Shown here: positions 20,009-29,489 of the stretch, in pieces
Layout: each line of letters starts with the position of its first letter
Position numbering within the stretch: the stretch's first letter is position 1
Assembly (NCBI RefSeq): GCF_003065425.1
Contig: NZ_CP026949.1
Coordinates: forward strand, 1,364,001 to 1,428,000
Direction: 5' to 3'
DNA: 64,000 nt
Source of the DNA: Mycetocola zhujimingii
GTDB lineage: Bacteria > Actinomycetota > Actinomycetes > Actinomycetales > Microbacteriaceae
Notes under the pieces: model-generated
What the model was told of the DNA's origin: nothing
The model's database searches: none
Seen by the model: the letters and a program-made list of their open reading frames with translations, nothing else
Translations under genes and position numbers: made by a program

Positions 20009-20499
20009 GCGACCTCACCCGGGCGCAAATACTGGCGTTCGTGGTAGAGCAGGGGAGCGTCATCCGCGCCGACCTCGCCGCTCTCGATCTGTACGACGAC
20101 AATCGCGCTGTTGTGGACCGTGAACCGTTCGATAACCCGGCCGATCATCCACGTCGTGACGTTGTCGAGAATGGGAAGCCCGTGCTCTCCCTCGTGCCAG
20201 TGCTCACCGACGAATCTCGACGCGTTGTCTCCGGCCATGATTTGGGCGAGCGACCTGTTGCGTGCGCCGAGCATGTGAATCACGACCCTGTCGGTGTCGG
20301 CGATCGCCGGCCAGCTGCTCGCACTGCGTGCCAGGTTGAATGTCGCGAGCGGGGGCACGGCGCTCAACGATGCGAGTGAGGTCGCGGTGAAGCCCACAGG
20401 TTTCCCCAGAGCGTCCCTTGCCGTGATCGCTGCGACGCCGGCAGCGTGCCGACGGAACGCCGATTTGAAGGCTTCGAGATCCTGCTGCATGGGGTTCAT
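20005..20499 (-). CDS. flavin reductase domain protein
   Basis: Small FMN-binding flavin reductase-like protein, probably cytoplasmic, reducing flavin with NAD(P)H for a partner monooxygenase or another acceptor. The family signature is GFTATSLASLSAVPPLATFNLARSAS-like: FTATSLASLS, then PPLATFNL, and HMLGARNRSLAQ further on. The C-terminal part has a histidine-containing strand (WHEGEHGLPILDNV). I place the start at ATG 20499 (164 aa); GTG 20520 would add seven residues. The stop overlaps the plus-strand gene ending at 20008 by 4 nt. It is divergent from hisD. The partner enzyme is not in the window. Confidence 0.78.
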   Translation of the reverse strand: MNPMQQDLEAFKSAFRRHAAGVAAITARDALGKPVGFTATSLASLSAVPPLATFNLARSASSWPAIADTDRVVIHMLGARNRSLAQIMAGDNASRFVGEHWHEGEHGLPILDNVTTWMIGRVIERFTVHNSAIVVVQIESGEVGADDAPLLYHERQYLRPGEVA

Positions 20500-20552
20500 C
20501 CTGTGTGGAATTCCTTTCACTGGGCCGAGTGCCGGGCCAGGGGAGCGGGCGA

Positions 20553-20558
20553 TAGACT
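20553..20558 (+). promoter_or_regulatory. -10 element of a near-leaderless hisD promoter
   Basis: TAGACT at 20553-20558 ends 9 nt before the hisD ATG (20568). With initiation 6-8 nt after the hexamer the transcript would have a leader of at most a few nucleotides, consistent with the lack of a Shine-Dalgarno sequence. Confidence 0.5.
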
Positions 20559-20567
20559 GGGACTGCC

Positions 20568-21884
20568 ATGATCAAGACGAAAATTCAGACCATCGACCTG
20601 CGCGGTATTCAGCCTACCCGCGCCGAACTGCTGCAGCGGATCCCGCGTCCGATCGTCAACATTGCCGTCGCGAGCGAAGCTGCTGAGCGGTTGATCAGTG
20701 AGGTTCGCCTCGAAGGCGAAAGCGCGCTGAAGCGCCACGCTGAAGCATTTGATGGCGTTCGCGACGCCTCAATCGCCGTCGATGCTTCCGAAATCACCGC
20801 GGCGATGAACGGACTTGATCCCGCTGTTCGCGCAGCACTCGACGCATCGATCGAGCGCGTGCGAGCGGCAAGCACTGCACAGCTCCCGGTGCCCACGACA
20901 ACGAGTTTCGGGCCGGGAGCGCAGGTTCACCAGCGCTGGCAGCCGGTTGAGCGCGTCGGGCTGTACGTACCAGGCGGCAAGGCGCCCCTGGCCTCGAGCG
21001 TCGTCATGAACGTGGTTCCCGCCCAGGTGGCCGGCGTCCCCTCCATCGCACTCGCCTCTCCAGCCCAGAAGGAATTTGGTGGGCGCGTACACCCGACAAT
21101 CCTCGCCGCTGCCGGTCTTCTCGGCATTGACGAGGTGTACGCGATGGGCGGCGCGAGCGCTATCGGCGCGCTTGCCCACGGCGTCCCATCGCTCGGCTTG
21201 CTCCCCGTCGATGTCGTCACCGGCCCTGGAAACATTTACGTCGCGGCAGCGAAGCGCCTGGTGCGCGGGGTCGTCGGTATCGACTCCGAAGCGGGGACAA
21301 CAGAGATCCTGATAATCGCGGATGGGGCTGCGAACCCGCGATTCGTCGCGGCCGACCTGATCAGCCAGGCCGAGCACGACGAGGCCGCTGCGTCGGTCCT
21401 CGTCACCGACTCTGCCGAGTTTGCGGAGCTGGTTGCGCGCGAACTGGATGAGCTCGCCGCTGTCACAGCGAACTCTGCCCGCGTGACCGAGGCGCTCGGC
21501 GGCCAGCAGTCGGCGATCGTCCTCGTCGACGATATGCACGCCGCAGCACGGTTCAGCAACGCGTACGGGCCAGAGCACCTCGAAATCCAAACTGCGGACA
21601 ACGAGGCTGTGCTCTCACTCATCTCCACGGCTGGCGCGATCTTCCTCGGTCCGTTCTCTCCCGTCAGCCTCGGCGACTATCTCGCCGGGTCAAACCACGT
21701 CCTTCCGACCGGGGGACAGGCCCGTTTCTCGTCCGGACTCGGCGCGTACACCTTCCTTCGCCCCCAGCAGGTGGTCGAGTACGGAGAGGCGGCGCTCGGC
21801 GACGTGGCTGAGAATGTGGTCGCGCTCAGCGGAGCTGAGGAGCTCCCCGCTCACGGCGAAGCAGTCACCGTTCGATTCTCATAG
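20568..21884 (+). CDS. hisD: histidinol dehydrogenase HisD
   Basis: Zinc- and NAD-dependent enzyme that oxidises L-histidinol to L-histidine in two steps, the last reactions of histidine synthesis. The 438-aa length is normal. Signatures are the Rossmann segment [20 protein letters not shown] (about 129-148), [41 protein letters not shown], and the metal and substrate region SQAEHDEAA with [11 protein letters not shown] 20568 has no ribosome site but a -10 element just upstream. No other his genes follow; nrdR is next, as in many actinobacteria. Confidence 0.95.
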   Translation: MIKTKIQTIDLRGIQPTRAELLQRIPRPIVNIAVASEAAERLISEVRLEGESALKRHAEAFDGVRDASIAVDASEITAAMNGLDPAVRAALDASIERVRAASTAQLPVPTTTSFGPGAQVHQRWQPVERVGLYVPGGKAPLASSVVMNVVPAQVAGVPSIALASPAQKEFGGRVHPTILAAAGLLGIDEVYAMGGASAIGALAHGVPSLGLLPVDVVTGPGNIYVAAAKRLVRGVVGIDSEAGTTEILIIADGAANPRFVAADLISQAEHDEAAASVLVTDSAEFAELVARELDELAAVTANSARVTEALGGQQSAIVLVDDMHAAARFSNAYGPEHLEIQTADNEAVLSLISTAGAIFLGPFSPVSLGDYLAGSNHVLPTGGQARFSSGLGAYTFLRPQQVVEYGEAALGDVAENVVALSGAEELPAHGEAVTVRFS

Positions 21885-21927
21885 CGTCGACTCGCGTCGA
21901 AGCACCCGTCAAGCCGGAGTAGTCATC

Positions 21928-22416
21928 ATGTTCTGTCCTTTCTGCCGTCACCCTGACTCCCGCGTCATCGACTCCCGCACGAGCGATGATGGCCTCTCCA
22001 TCCGGCGGAGACGGCAGTGCCCGGAATGCGGCCGTCGTTTCAGCACAACCGAAACAGCGAGCCTTAACGTCATCAAACGCAGCGGGGTCGTTGAGCCCTT
22101 CTCGCGCGACAAGGTGGTCTCGGGAGTGCGCAAGGCGTGCCAGGGACGGCCGGTGACCGACTCTGACCTCGCCGTTCTGGCGCAAAAGGTGGAAGAGTCG
22201 ATTCGGCAGACCGGAACAAGCCAGATCGATGCCAACGAAATCGGCCTCGCCATTCTCACGCCGCTCCGGGAACTCGACGAGGTCGCCTACCTCCGCTTCG
22301 CCAGTGTGTACCAGGGGTTCGACTCGCTCGAGGATTTCGATGCGGCGATCGCGTTGCTCCGCGTTGAGCACGCATCCGACACTGCCGACGACGCTCGCGA
22401 CGCCGTCGAGCGGTGA
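21928..22416 (+). CDS. nrdR: transcriptional repressor NrdR
   Basis: Zinc-ribbon and ATP-cone repressor that controls ribonucleotide reductase genes in response to dATP and ATP. The N-terminal zinc ribbon has CPFC (residues 3-6) and CPEC (31-34), followed by the ATP-cone domain starting [20 protein letters not shown]. It is 162 aa, the usual length. ATG 21928 opens [17 protein letters not shown], the invariant family start; upstream in-frame sequence overlaps hisD in the wrong frame. The start lies 43 nt after hisD and the stop overlaps pyrD. Confidence 0.95.
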   Translation: MFCPFCRHPDSRVIDSRTSDDGLSIRRRRQCPECGRRFSTTETASLNVIKRSGVVEPFSRDKVVSGVRKACQGRPVTDSDLAVLAQKVEESIRQTGTSQIDANEIGLAILTPLRELDEVAYLRFASVYQGFDSLEDFDAAIALLRVEHASDTADDARDAVER

Positions 22417-23456
22417 CGGCGCCGGCGATGTATCAGTTCTTCTTCCGTACCGTCCTCTCGAAGCTTGACCCTGAGGTCGCCCACCATCTGGCATTCGACG
22501 CGATCCGGTTTCTCGGCAACCGGCGGGTGGCTGCTGCGCTTGGGCGCACGACGGCGCCGAGCGCCGATCTCAGCGTGTCCACGCTCGGACTGACGTTTCC
22601 CACACCGTTCGGCGTTGCTGCCGGGTTTGACAAGGACGGTGAGGCAGTCCTCGGGCTCGGTGCACTCGGATTTGGGCACGTCGAGGTCGGGACTCTCACG
22701 GCACACTCGCAGCCAGGGAACCCGAAACCGCGCCTGTTCCGACTCGTGCCGGACCGTGCGGTGATCAACCGGATGGGGTTCAACAACGGCGGCGCGGCTG
22801 AGGCGGCAGAGCGGCTCGCGCACGTGCGTCGCGCCAGGAACCGCCCGGTCCTCGGGGTGAACATCGGAAAAAGCCGCGTTGTGTCTGTCGACAACGCCGT
22901 CGACGACTACCTGACGAGCACCAGGCTTCTTGCTCCGGTCGCGGATTACCTCGTCGTCAACGTCAGCTCTCCGAATACGCCGGGTCTTCGCGGACTTCAG
23001 GAGCTCGACAGGCTGGCGCCTCTGCTTGCCGCCGTCAAGACCGCCGCCGGAGACACACCCCTTCTCGTCAAGATCGCTCCAGACCTCAGCGACGACGAGG
23101 TGGCCCGGATCGCGGAACTCGTGGTCTCGACCGGCCTCGACGGCATCATTGCGACGAACACCACAATCTCCAGGGAGGGCCTCACGACGGACAGTGCCGT
23201 GGTCGAAGCCGCCGGGGCTGGCGGGCTTTCCGGAGCGCCCCTCGCGAAACGTTCGCTCGAGGTGCTCCGTCTGATCAGGCGCGTCGTCCCGGACTCGATG
23301 TGCGTGATCTCGGTCGGAGGGGTCTTCACCGCGCGCGACGTCCAGGAGCGCATCGACGCCGGCGCAACCCTCGTCCAGGGCTACACGGCGTTCCTGTACC
23401 TCGGACCGTTGTGGGCTCGCCAGATCAACCGGGCTCTTTCCGCGCTTCGGGCCTGA
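22413..23456 (+). CDS. pyrD: quinone-dependent dihydroorotate dehydrogenase PyrD
   Basis: Class 2 FMN enzyme that oxidises dihydroorotate to orotate in pyrimidine synthesis and passes electrons to the membrane quinone pool. Class 2 is shown by the N-terminal membrane-associating helices ([19 protein letters not shown]) and the motif [14 protein letters not shown] with the catalytic Ser. [17 protein letters not shown] and the C-terminal phosphate-binding segment [17 protein letters not shown] are also present. The start is GTG 22413, overlapping nrdR by 4 nt; ATG 22428 is the alternative. It is 347 aa. Confidence 0.94.
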   Translation: MTAPAMYQFFFRTVLSKLDPEVAHHLAFDAIRFLGNRRVAAALGRTTAPSADLSVSTLGLTFPTPFGVAAGFDKDGEAVLGLGALGFGHVEVGTLTAHSQPGNPKPRLFRLVPDRAVINRMGFNNGGAAEAAERLAHVRRARNRPVLGVNIGKSRVVSVDNAVDDYLTSTRLLAPVADYLVVNVSSPNTPGLRGLQELDRLAPLLAAVKTAAGDTPLLVKIAPDLSDDEVARIAELVVSTGLDGIIATNTTISREGLTTDSAVVEAAGAGGLSGAPLAKRSLEVLRLIRRVVPDSMCVISVGGVFTARDVQERIDAGATLVQGYTAFLYLGPLWARQINRALSALRA

Positions 23457-23460
23457 CAAA

Positions 23461-23491
23461 AAACCGCCCCACCGAGAGGGTGAGGCGGTTT
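23461..23491. terminator. bidirectional terminator between pyrD and the DUF3043 gene
   Basis: AAACCGCCCCACC (23461-23473) pairs with GGTGAGGCGGTTT (23479-23491) with a single mismatch. It is flanked by A-rich sequence on the left (TGACAAAAAA) and T on the right, so it can serve both convergent genes. Confidence 0.85.
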
Positions 23492-23499
23492 CAGGAAGA

Positions 23500-24093
23500 T
23501 CAGGCGGGGTAGTCACCGCGTTTGACCTGCGGCTTGGGAAGGCGAAGGACGCGCAGCTGCAGTGCGCGCATCCCGGCGTACCAGCGCACGCCGCGTTCGA
23601 CGTTGTCCGTACCGAACTTGGCGCGGAGCTTCTTGCGGATGACGGTCCCCATCCAGAAGCAGTCGATGAGCGCGATGAGGAAGAACGCCCAGAGCGCCAG
23701 CATTCCGTACACCTGAACCACGGGGGACGGGATGAAGGTGAGGATGATCACGACGAACATCACGGGAATGAGGAATTCACCGATGTTGAAGCGGGCGTCG
23801 ACATAGTCTCGAACCCATCGCTTCTGCACGCCCCGGTCCCGCTGCGGGAGGTACCGCTCGTCTCCTGCAGCCAGGCCGATTCTGGCCTTCTCGCGGGACT
23901 CCGCGAGTTTGGCGCGGGCGGCCAGCTTCGCTTCCTTGCGATCGCCTGGCACGAGGGGACGCTTGTTGAGGGCTTCCCGCTCCTTGCGCGTCGGGGTGGG
24001 CCTGCCCTTGCCAGCGGCGGCGATACGTTCCGCGGTCTGGTCGGGGGTTTCGATGATGGGCTCGGCTGTCGAGCGTGGGGTGTGTTTGGTCAC
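23500..24093 (-). CDS. DUF3043 membrane protein
   Basis: Actinobacteria-specific membrane protein of the DUF3043 family, function unknown. It is 197 aa from the GTG at 24093. A very basic, Arg/Lys-rich cytoplasmic N-terminus of about 110 residues (RKEREALNKRPLVPGDRKEA, RYLPQRDRGVQKRWVRDYVD) precedes two membrane helices at about 115-160. A basic tail with VIRKKLRAKFGT and GVRWYAGMRALQLRVLRLPK follows. The open frame extends upstream to 24288 but that part overlaps the divergent peptidase gene. It is convergent with pyrD and shares a 39-bp divergent promoter region with the dipeptidase. Confidence 0.85.
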   Translation of the reverse strand: MTKHTPRSTAEPIIETPDQTAERIAAAGKGRPTPTRKEREALNKRPLVPGDRKEAKLAARAKLAESREKARIGLAAGDERYLPQRDRGVQKRWVRDYVDARFNIGEFLIPVMFVVIILTFIPSPVVQVYGMLALWAFFLIALIDCFWMGTVIRKKLRAKFGTDNVERGVRWYAGMRALQLRVLRLPKPQVKRGDYPA

Positions 24094-24098
24094 TGTGG

Positions 24099-24104
24099 GT
24101 CCTA
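24099..24104 (-). promoter_or_regulatory. -10 element of a leaderless promoter for the DUF3043 gene
   Basis: On the minus strand TAGGAC ends 5 nt before the GTG start at 24093, so transcription should begin at or next to the start codon. No Shine-Dalgarno sequence is present. Confidence 0.45.
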
Positions 24105-24119
24105 GCGCTGGATACCTCT

Positions 24120-24125
24120 TAAGAT
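24120..24125 (+). promoter_or_regulatory. -10 element of a leaderless promoter for the M20 dipeptidase
   Basis: TAAGAT at 24120-24125 ends 7 nt before ATG 24133, the spacing expected when the transcript starts with the start codon. No ribosome site is present. Confidence 0.5.
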
Positions 24126-24132
24126 TACCTGC

Positions 24133-25563
24133 ATGACCTCCGACTCCGAAAACATGTCTACCTCGCTCACAGCAATCGATTCCGATATTCACACAGCCGT
24201 CTCCGGGGGGATGCCGTCTGCGATCGCGGACCTTTCCGACCTCGTACGCATTCCGAGTGTGTCCTGGGCGGCATTCGACCCGGCTCATGTGCGGGCGAGC
24301 GCTGAGGCGGTCGCTGCGCTGGCGGAGGGGACGGGACTGTTTGACGTTGTCGAGGTCAAGCAGGCGCCGATCGATGAGTCGTCAGAACTTGGCCAGCCGG
24401 CGGTGCTCGCCACCAGGAAGGCGCGAAACGGTGCTCCCACCGTCCTGCTCTACGCTCACCACGATGTTCAGCCTCCCGGCAAGGATGACGACTGGGACTC
24501 GAAGCCGTTCGAGCCGACGGTGAAGGGCGACAGGATTTATGGTCGCGGTGCCGCCGACGACAAGGCGGGCGTAATGGCACACATCGCATCGCTTCGCGCG
24601 CTCAAGGCGGTGCTCGGCTCGGACTTCGACCTCGGCCTCGCACTGTTCATCGAGGGGGAGGAGGAGTTCGGCTCCCGCTCCTTCGCCAATTTCCTCACCC
24701 ACAATCGTGAGGCGCTCACCGCAGACGCCATCGTCGTCGCCGACTCCAACAACTGGGACGAGGTGACCCCCGCCATCACGGTCGGCCTGCGCGGTAACGT
24801 CACGTTCCGTCTGACCGTGCGCACTCTCGAGCACGCCTCTCACTCCGGCATGTACGGGGGAGCGGTGCCCGACGCGATGCTCGCGACCATCAAGCTCCTC
24901 GCTTCGTTCTGGGACGAGGCCGGATCGGTCGCCGTCGAGGGCCTCACGAGCTATTCCGGCGAGACCCCGGACTACTCCGAGACGCAATTGCGCGAGGAGA
25001 CCGGCCTGCTGCCCGGCGTATCGCCCCTCGGAACCGGAACGATTCTCTCGCGCATCTGGAACCAGCCATCGGTGACCGTGACGGGAATCGATGCTCCAAG
25101 CGTCGCGAACGCGTCGAACACCCTCTCGCCCGTCGTCTCGGTCAAGGTGAGCGCGAGAATCGCGCCAGGGCAGAATGCGACAGACGCGGAGCGGGCAATT
25201 CGCGCCCACATTGCAGCACACACACCGTTCGGCGCTGAGATCGAGATCGACGATCTCGATCTCGGTGACCCATTCCTCGTCGACGGTTCGGGCTCGATAT
25301 TCGGCGAAGCCAAGCGGGCGATGAAGGATGCGTGGGGCACAGACGCCGTTGAACTCGGTGTCGGCGGCTCGATTCCATTCATCGCGGACCTCGTGCGGGT
25401 GTTCCCGGCGGCCGAGATCCTGGTCACCGGTGTCGAAGATCCGCACTCGCGGGCACACAGCCCCAACGAGTCTCTCCACCTTGGTGTCTTCTCGCGGTCC
25501 GTGCTCGCGGAGGCTCTCCTGCTTGCCCGCCTGAATGCGGGCTCACACACCGCAGGGCGCTGA
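24133..25563 (+). CDS. M20 family metallo-dipeptidase
   Basis: Cytoplasmic di-zinc peptidase of the M20/M28 clan, of the type annotated as dipeptidase or carnosinase-like. The first zinc motif YAHHDVQPPGKDDDWDSKPF has the HxD ligands, then GRGAADDKAGVMAH with the bridging Asp. EGEEEFGSRSF has the catalytic Glu pair, and the C-terminal EDPHSRAHSPNESL carries the last His ligand. A dimerisation domain lies at about 225-345. The 476-aa length is usual. ATG 24133 appears to be used on a leaderless transcript. The actual peptide substrate is not known. Confidence 0.9.
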   Translation: MTSDSENMSTSLTAIDSDIHTAVSGGMPSAIADLSDLVRIPSVSWAAFDPAHVRASAEAVAALAEGTGLFDVVEVKQAPIDESSELGQPAVLATRKARNGAPTVLLYAHHDVQPPGKDDDWDSKPFEPTVKGDRIYGRGAADDKAGVMAHIASLRALKAVLGSDFDLGLALFIEGEEEFGSRSFANFLTHNREALTADAIVVADSNNWDEVTPAITVGLRGNVTFRLTVRTLEHASHSGMYGGAVPDAMLATIKLLASFWDEAGSVAVEGLTSYSGETPDYSETQLREETGLLPGVSPLGTGTILSRIWNQPSVTVTGIDAPSVANASNTLSPVVSVKVSARIAPGQNATDAERAIRAHIAAHTPFGAEIEIDDLDLGDPFLVDGSGSIFGEAKRAMKDAWGTDAVELGVGGSIPFIADLVRVFPAAEILVTGVEDPHSRAHSPNESLHLGVFSRSVLAEALLLARLNAGSHTAGR

Positions 25564-25693
25564 GCGTCGCGACCAGGGTTGGCCGGGTCACCCGGAGAAC
25601 CCGGATGGCCCCTGTCACAGCGATTGCGCGGTTGCGGGGATTACACTGGGGCCAGATGTGTAACGACAGGTCAGTCCACTACCGAGGAGAGTC

Positions 25694-26062
25694 ATGAGCG
25701 ACACAACGCTGACATCCACCATGCCGCAGCCCGCCACCCACGGGGTAGGCCTCAGCGATACCGCTGCCGCCAAGGTGAGGAGCCTCCTCGAGCAGGAGGG
25801 CAGGGACGACCTGCGGTTGAGGGTCGCCGTTCAGCCCGGCGGCTGTTCCGGGCTCATTTACCAGCTTTACTTCGATGAGCGCGTGCTCGACGGCGACGCG
25901 ACAGCCGATTTCGGTGGCGTCGAAGTTATCGTCGACAAGATGAGCGTTCCCTACCTTGACGGTGCCTCGATCGACTTCGAAGACACCATCCAGAAGCAGG
26001 GATTCACCATCGATAACCCGAACGCCGGCGGAAGCTGCGCGTGTGGAGACAGCTTCCACTAA
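25694..26062 (+). CDS. erpA: A-type iron-sulfur carrier protein (ErpA/HesB family)
   Basis: Small carrier that inserts Fe-S clusters into apoproteins; the Rieske protein and other Fe-S enzymes would be possible clients. It is 122 aa. The three conserved cysteines are in PGGCSGLIYQLYF (about residue 54) and the C-terminal GGSCACGDSFH. A TAC ACT-type -10 near 25642 and the ribosome site GAGGAG precede ATG 25694. A strong terminator follows. ErpA, IscA and SufA cannot be separated by sequence alone; in actinobacteria the single copy in this context is usually called ErpA. Confidence 0.88.
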   Translation: MSDTTLTSTMPQPATHGVGLSDTAAAKVRSLLEQEGRDDLRLRVAVQPGGCSGLIYQLYFDERVLDGDATADFGGVEVIVDKMSVPYLDGASIDFEDTIQKQGFTIDNPNAGGSCACGDSFH

Positions 26063-26082
26063 GCGAATATTCAGCAAATCGT

Positions 26083-26123
26083 GCAGGGGACACGCCACGT
26101 GTGGCGGGTCCCCTGCTTCTTTT
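26083..26123 (+). terminator. intrinsic terminator after the Fe-S carrier gene
   Basis: GCAGGGGAC (26083-26091) pairs with GTCCCCTGC (26108-26116). Inside it CGCCAC (26093-26098) pairs with GTGGCG (26101-26106) after one A-G mismatch. TTCTTTT follows. Confidence 0.9.
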
Positions 26124-26193
26124 AACCGGGGTCCACCGGCGGAATTCGCGGTGCCACGGCCCAATTGGTCGAGAGCGGTGGCGTCAATCGGGC

Positions 26194-26199
26194 TAGACT
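26194..26199 (+). promoter_or_regulatory. -10 element for the ctaC-ctaD-ctaF operon
   Basis: TAGACT at 26194-26199 lies 36 nt before the GTG of ctaC, with the ribosome site GAAAGG between. A convincing -35 at normal spacing was not found. Confidence 0.4.
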
Positions 26200-26235
26200 G
26201 AAAGCTGAAATAACACTGTCATCGAAAGGTCCCAG

Positions 26236-27138
26236 GTGCGCTCGAATCGTCGACTCCGATGGGCTGCTATACCGGTTGCCATCACGCTTGCCGTGGTTCT
26301 GGCCGGCTGTACCCAGGCCGAACTTCACGGTTATCTTCCAGGATTCCTGGAGGGTGAACCGCCCGTAACAAACAACACAGAGCGTGTTGCCGGTCTGTGG
26401 GTGACCTCATGGATAGTCCTTCTCGGCGTCGGTCTTCTCACCTGGGGACTCACGCTCTGGGCAATCATCGTTTACCGCCGGCGCAAGGGCCAGACCGGCC
26501 TGCCCGTCCAGATGCGCTACAACATGCCGATCGAGATCTTCTACACGATCGTGCCGCTGATCCTCGTCCTCGGTTTCTTCGCGTTCACCGCGCGTGACCA
26601 GGAGATCATCGAGACTCAGTTCGAAAACCCGGACGTCGAAATCCAGGTCTTCGCGAAGCAGTGGGCGTGGGACTTCATCTACACGGATGCCGTTGACGGC
26701 GAAGACGTGTGGTCCGTTGGCATCCAGGCTCAGGAAGAAGAAGGCGCCCCAGCGGGCACCATCGACCAGGAGCAGCTGCCGACCCTGTATCTCCCCGTTG
26801 GTGCTGACGTCAAGATCGCGCTCGAGTCGCGCGACGTCATTCACTCGTTCTGGGTCATCGACTTCCTCTACAAGAAGGACATGTTCCCCGGTGCAACCAA
26901 CTACATGTCGATCACGCCTCAGCGTGAGGGAACCTACGCGGGCAAGTGCGCCGAGCTCTGTGGTGAATACCACTCGCTCATGCTCTTCAACGTCGAGGTC
27001 GTTGACCAGGAAACCTACGATGAGTACGTTCGCGGGCTCGCTGAAGAAGGCAACGTCGGCGACTACGGCTCCGAGTACGACAGAAACAGCAATCTGCCAG
27101 GCGTAGACGCGCCCGTCCGAGAAGGAGAGGGCGAATAA
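26236..27138 (+). CDS. ctaC: cytochrome c oxidase subunit II CtaC
   Basis: Membrane subunit of the aa3-type oxidase that takes electrons from cytochrome c (here QcrC) through its CuA centre. A lipoprotein signal peptide ends in the lipobox VLAGC (Cys at about residue 24), so LspA and Lnt from this window would process it. Two membrane helices follow (about 55-75 and 95-115), then a cupredoxin domain. The CuA ligands are in [17 protein letters not shown] and [17 protein letters not shown] 26236, 300 aa. It is first in the ctaC-ctaD-ctaF operon and separated from ctaD by 2 nt. Confidence 0.96.
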   Translation: MRSNRRLRWAAIPVAITLAVVLAGCTQAELHGYLPGFLEGEPPVTNNTERVAGLWVTSWIVLLGVGLLTWGLTLWAIIVYRRRKGQTGLPVQMRYNMPIEIFYTIVPLILVLGFFAFTARDQEIIETQFENPDVEIQVFAKQWAWDFIYTDAVDGEDVWSVGIQAQEEEGAPAGTIDQEQLPTLYLPVGADVKIALESRDVIHSFWVIDFLYKKDMFPGATNYMSITPQREGTYAGKCAELCGEYHSLMLFNVEVVDQETYDEYVRGLAEEGNVGDYGSEYDRNSNLPGVDAPVREGEGE

Positions 27139-27140
27139 TC

Positions 27141-28871
27141 ATGGCTACTACTATTGAGCTTCCCGCCGGACAGGCTCGGGTTGTCAACAGCACCCGCGTC
27201 GAGAAAAAGGGAAACGTCCTGGTCAACTGGATCACATCCACTGACCACAAGACGATCGGGTACATGTACCTGATTGCGTCCTTCGTGTTCTTCTGCATCG
27301 GCGGCGTGATGGCACTGATCATCCGCGCACAGCTCTTCGAACCGGGCCTCAACCTGCTCGAGACGAAGGAACAGTACAACCAGCTGTTCACGATGCACGG
27401 AACGATCATGCTGCTCATGTTCGCGACGCCGCTCTTCGCAGGCTTTGCCAACGTGTTGATGCCCCTGCAGATCGGTGCACCGGATGTCGCGTTCCCGCGA
27501 CTGAACGCCTTCGCGTTCTGGCTTTTCCTCTTCGGCAGCCTCCTCGCAATCGGTGGCTTCCTCACCCCTCAGGGTGCGGCATCCTTCGGCTGGTTTGCGT
27601 ACGCGCCGCTGTCGAGCACGACCTTCTCTCCCGGCGTCGGTGGAAACCTCTGGGTTCTCGGCCTCGCGCTCTCGGGCTTCGGAACGATCCTCGGTGGTGT
27701 GAACTTCATCACGACGATCATCACGATGCGTGCCCCCGGCATGACGATGTTCCGGATGCCGATCTTCACGTGGAACACGCTCGTCACCTCACTCCTGGTG
27801 CTGATGGCGTTCCCCGTGCTCGCCGCTGCGCTGTTCGGCCTCGGTGCTGACCGCGTCTTCGACGCCCACGTGTACGACCCGGAAAACGGGGGAGTGATCC
27901 TCTGGCAGCACCTCTTCTGGTTCTTCGGCCACCCAGAGGTGTACATCATCGCGCTGCCGTTCTTCGGAATCGTCAGCGAGGTCTTCCCGGTCTTCAGCCG
28001 CAAGCCGATCTTCGGGTACAAGACCCTTGTCTACGCGACGATCTCGATCGCAGCACTGTCGGTCACGGTGTGGGCTCACCACATGTACGTCACCGGCTCC
28101 GTCCTGTTGCCGTTCTTCTCGCTGATGACAATGCTCATCGCTGTTCCCACCGGTGTGAAGATCTTCAACTGGATCGGCACCATGTGGCGCGGATCGGTGA
28201 CATTCGAGACGCCCATGCTCTGGGCTATCGGCTTCCTCGTGACGTTCACCTTCGGTGGACTCACCGGTGTGATCCTCGCGTCGCCTCCGCTGGACTTCCA
28301 CGTCTCTGACACCTACTTCGTCGTCGCCCACTTCCACTACGTCGTCTTCGGCACCGTGGTGTTCGCGATGTTCAGTGGGTTCTACTTCTGGTGGCCCAAG
28401 TGGACCGGCAAGATGCTCAACGAGAAGCTCGGTTACTGGCACTTCTGGTTGCTGTTCATCGGGTTCCACACCACGTTCCTGATCCAGCACTGGCTCGGAG
28501 TGATGGGTATGCCGCGTCGCTACGCGACCTACTCGCCGGAAGACGGCTTCACCTGGATGAACCAGCTGTCGACCGTTGGTGCCATGATTCTGGCGCTCTC
28601 GATGCTGCCGTTCTTCCTCAACGTGTACATCACGGCCCGCAAGGCGCCGAAGGTCACGGTCAACGACCCGTGGGGCTACGGCGGATCGCTCGAGTGGGCG
28701 ACCTCCTGCCCGCCGCCCCGTCACAACTTCACGTCGATCCCGCGGATCCGCTCCGAGCGGCCCGCCTTCGACCTGAACCACCCCGAAGCGGGTATCCCGG
28801 TCGGTGTCGGTCCTGCCAAGGACGCACCAGATGCTCCGACCTATGACCGTTCCGAAGGTGAAGTGAAGTAA
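27141..28871 (+). CDS. ctaD: cytochrome c oxidase subunit I CtaD
   Basis: Catalytic subunit of the aa3 oxidase, holding haem a and the haem a3-CuB site where O2 is reduced. The 576-aa protein has 12 membrane helices. Ligand motifs are [11 protein letters not shown] (haem a His), [15 protein letters not shown] with the His-Tyr cross-link region, WAHHMYVTG (CuB His pair) and [11 protein letters not shown] (haem a3 and haem a His). ATG 27141 is preceded by GGAGAGGG. The hydrophilic tail ends with a run rich in Pro and Asp. It overlaps ctaF by 1 nt. Confidence 0.98.
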   Translation: MATTIELPAGQARVVNSTRVEKKGNVLVNWITSTDHKTIGYMYLIASFVFFCIGGVMALIIRAQLFEPGLNLLETKEQYNQLFTMHGTIMLLMFATPLFAGFANVLMPLQIGAPDVAFPRLNAFAFWLFLFGSLLAIGGFLTPQGAASFGWFAYAPLSSTTFSPGVGGNLWVLGLALSGFGTILGGVNFITTIITMRAPGMTMFRMPIFTWNTLVTSLLVLMAFPVLAAALFGLGADRVFDAHVYDPENGGVILWQHLFWFFGHPEVYIIALPFFGIVSEVFPVFSRKPIFGYKTLVYATISIAALSVTVWAHHMYVTGSVLLPFFSLMTMLIAVPTGVKIFNWIGTMWRGSVTFETPMLWAIGFLVTFTFGGLTGVILASPPLDFHVSDTYFVVAHFHYVVFGTVVFAMFSGFYFWWPKWTGKMLNEKLGYWHFWLLFIGFHTTFLIQHWLGVMGMPRRYATYSPEDGFTWMNQLSTVGAMILALSMLPFFLNVYITARKAPKVTVNDPWGYGGSLEWATSCPPPRHNFTSIPRIRSERPAFDLNHPEAGIPVGVGPAKDAPDAPTYDRSEGEVK

Positions 28872-29293
28872 TGAAGGCTAACGTCAACCTCTTCTGGATC
28901 CTCGCGGTTTTCTTCGCGTTCATCACGGGCGTCTACGTTTTCTGGAGTCTGACCGATCCGGGATACGGCACCATCGAATGGGCAGGAACCACTGCGCTTG
29001 CGCTGTCGGCCATCCTGGCGACGTTCGTCGGCTTCTACCTGAGCCGGGTGCACCGCCACCAGGGTGGAGAACTGCCGGAAGACACCCTGACCGCGAACAT
29101 CGATGACGGTGACCCTGAACTCGGTCACTTCGCGCCCTGGAGCTGGTGGCCGATCATCATGGCCGCCGGTGGCGCGCTGATGATGCTCGGTCTCTCGATC
29201 GGGTTCTGGATCTCGTTCATCGCTGCACCGCTTCTGCTCATCGCGATCGTCGGGTGGACCTACGAGTTCTACCGCGGCTTCCACGCCAGGTAG
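28871..29293 (+). CDS. ctaF: actinobacterial cytochrome c oxidase subunit IV CtaF
   Basis: Small accessory subunit of the actinobacterial aa3 oxidase, 140 aa. Four hydrophobic helices are visible (about residues 7-25, 36-55, 84-104 and 108-128), with a hydrophilic loop RVHRHQGGELPEDTLTANI. It lies directly after ctaD, as is standard. The ATG is formed by the last base of the ctaD stop codon. A perfect-stem terminator follows. Confidence 0.93.
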   Translation: MKANVNLFWILAVFFAFITGVYVFWSLTDPGYGTIEWAGTTALALSAILATFVGFYLSRVHRHQGGELPEDTLTANIDDGDPELGHFAPWSWWPIIMAAGGALMMLGLSIGFWISFIAAPLLLIAIVGWTYEFYRGFHAR

Positions 29294-29317
29294 ATACGTC
29301 CGCACTGCACTACGCAG

Positions 29318-29352
29318 AAGGGCCACACACAGAAATGTGTGTGGCCCTTTTG
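29318..29352 (+). terminator. terminator of the ctaCDF operon
   Basis: A perfect 13-bp stem, AAGGGCCACACAC (29318-29330) with GTGTGTGGCCCTT (29337-29349), has loop AGAAAT and a following TTT. The A-rich left flank also allows weak bidirectional use. Confidence 0.92.
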
Positions 29353-29489
29353 CGTACCCGAGAACGGATGATGCACCGGCACGTGGGCGATGGAGACTCA
29401 CCGGCCGGCTCCAGCACAAGATCACGCGGCGCGGCACAACGCGGCCGGCACTCAGGGCGCCTCTACGGCACTCAGGAGCGCCGACCAGG

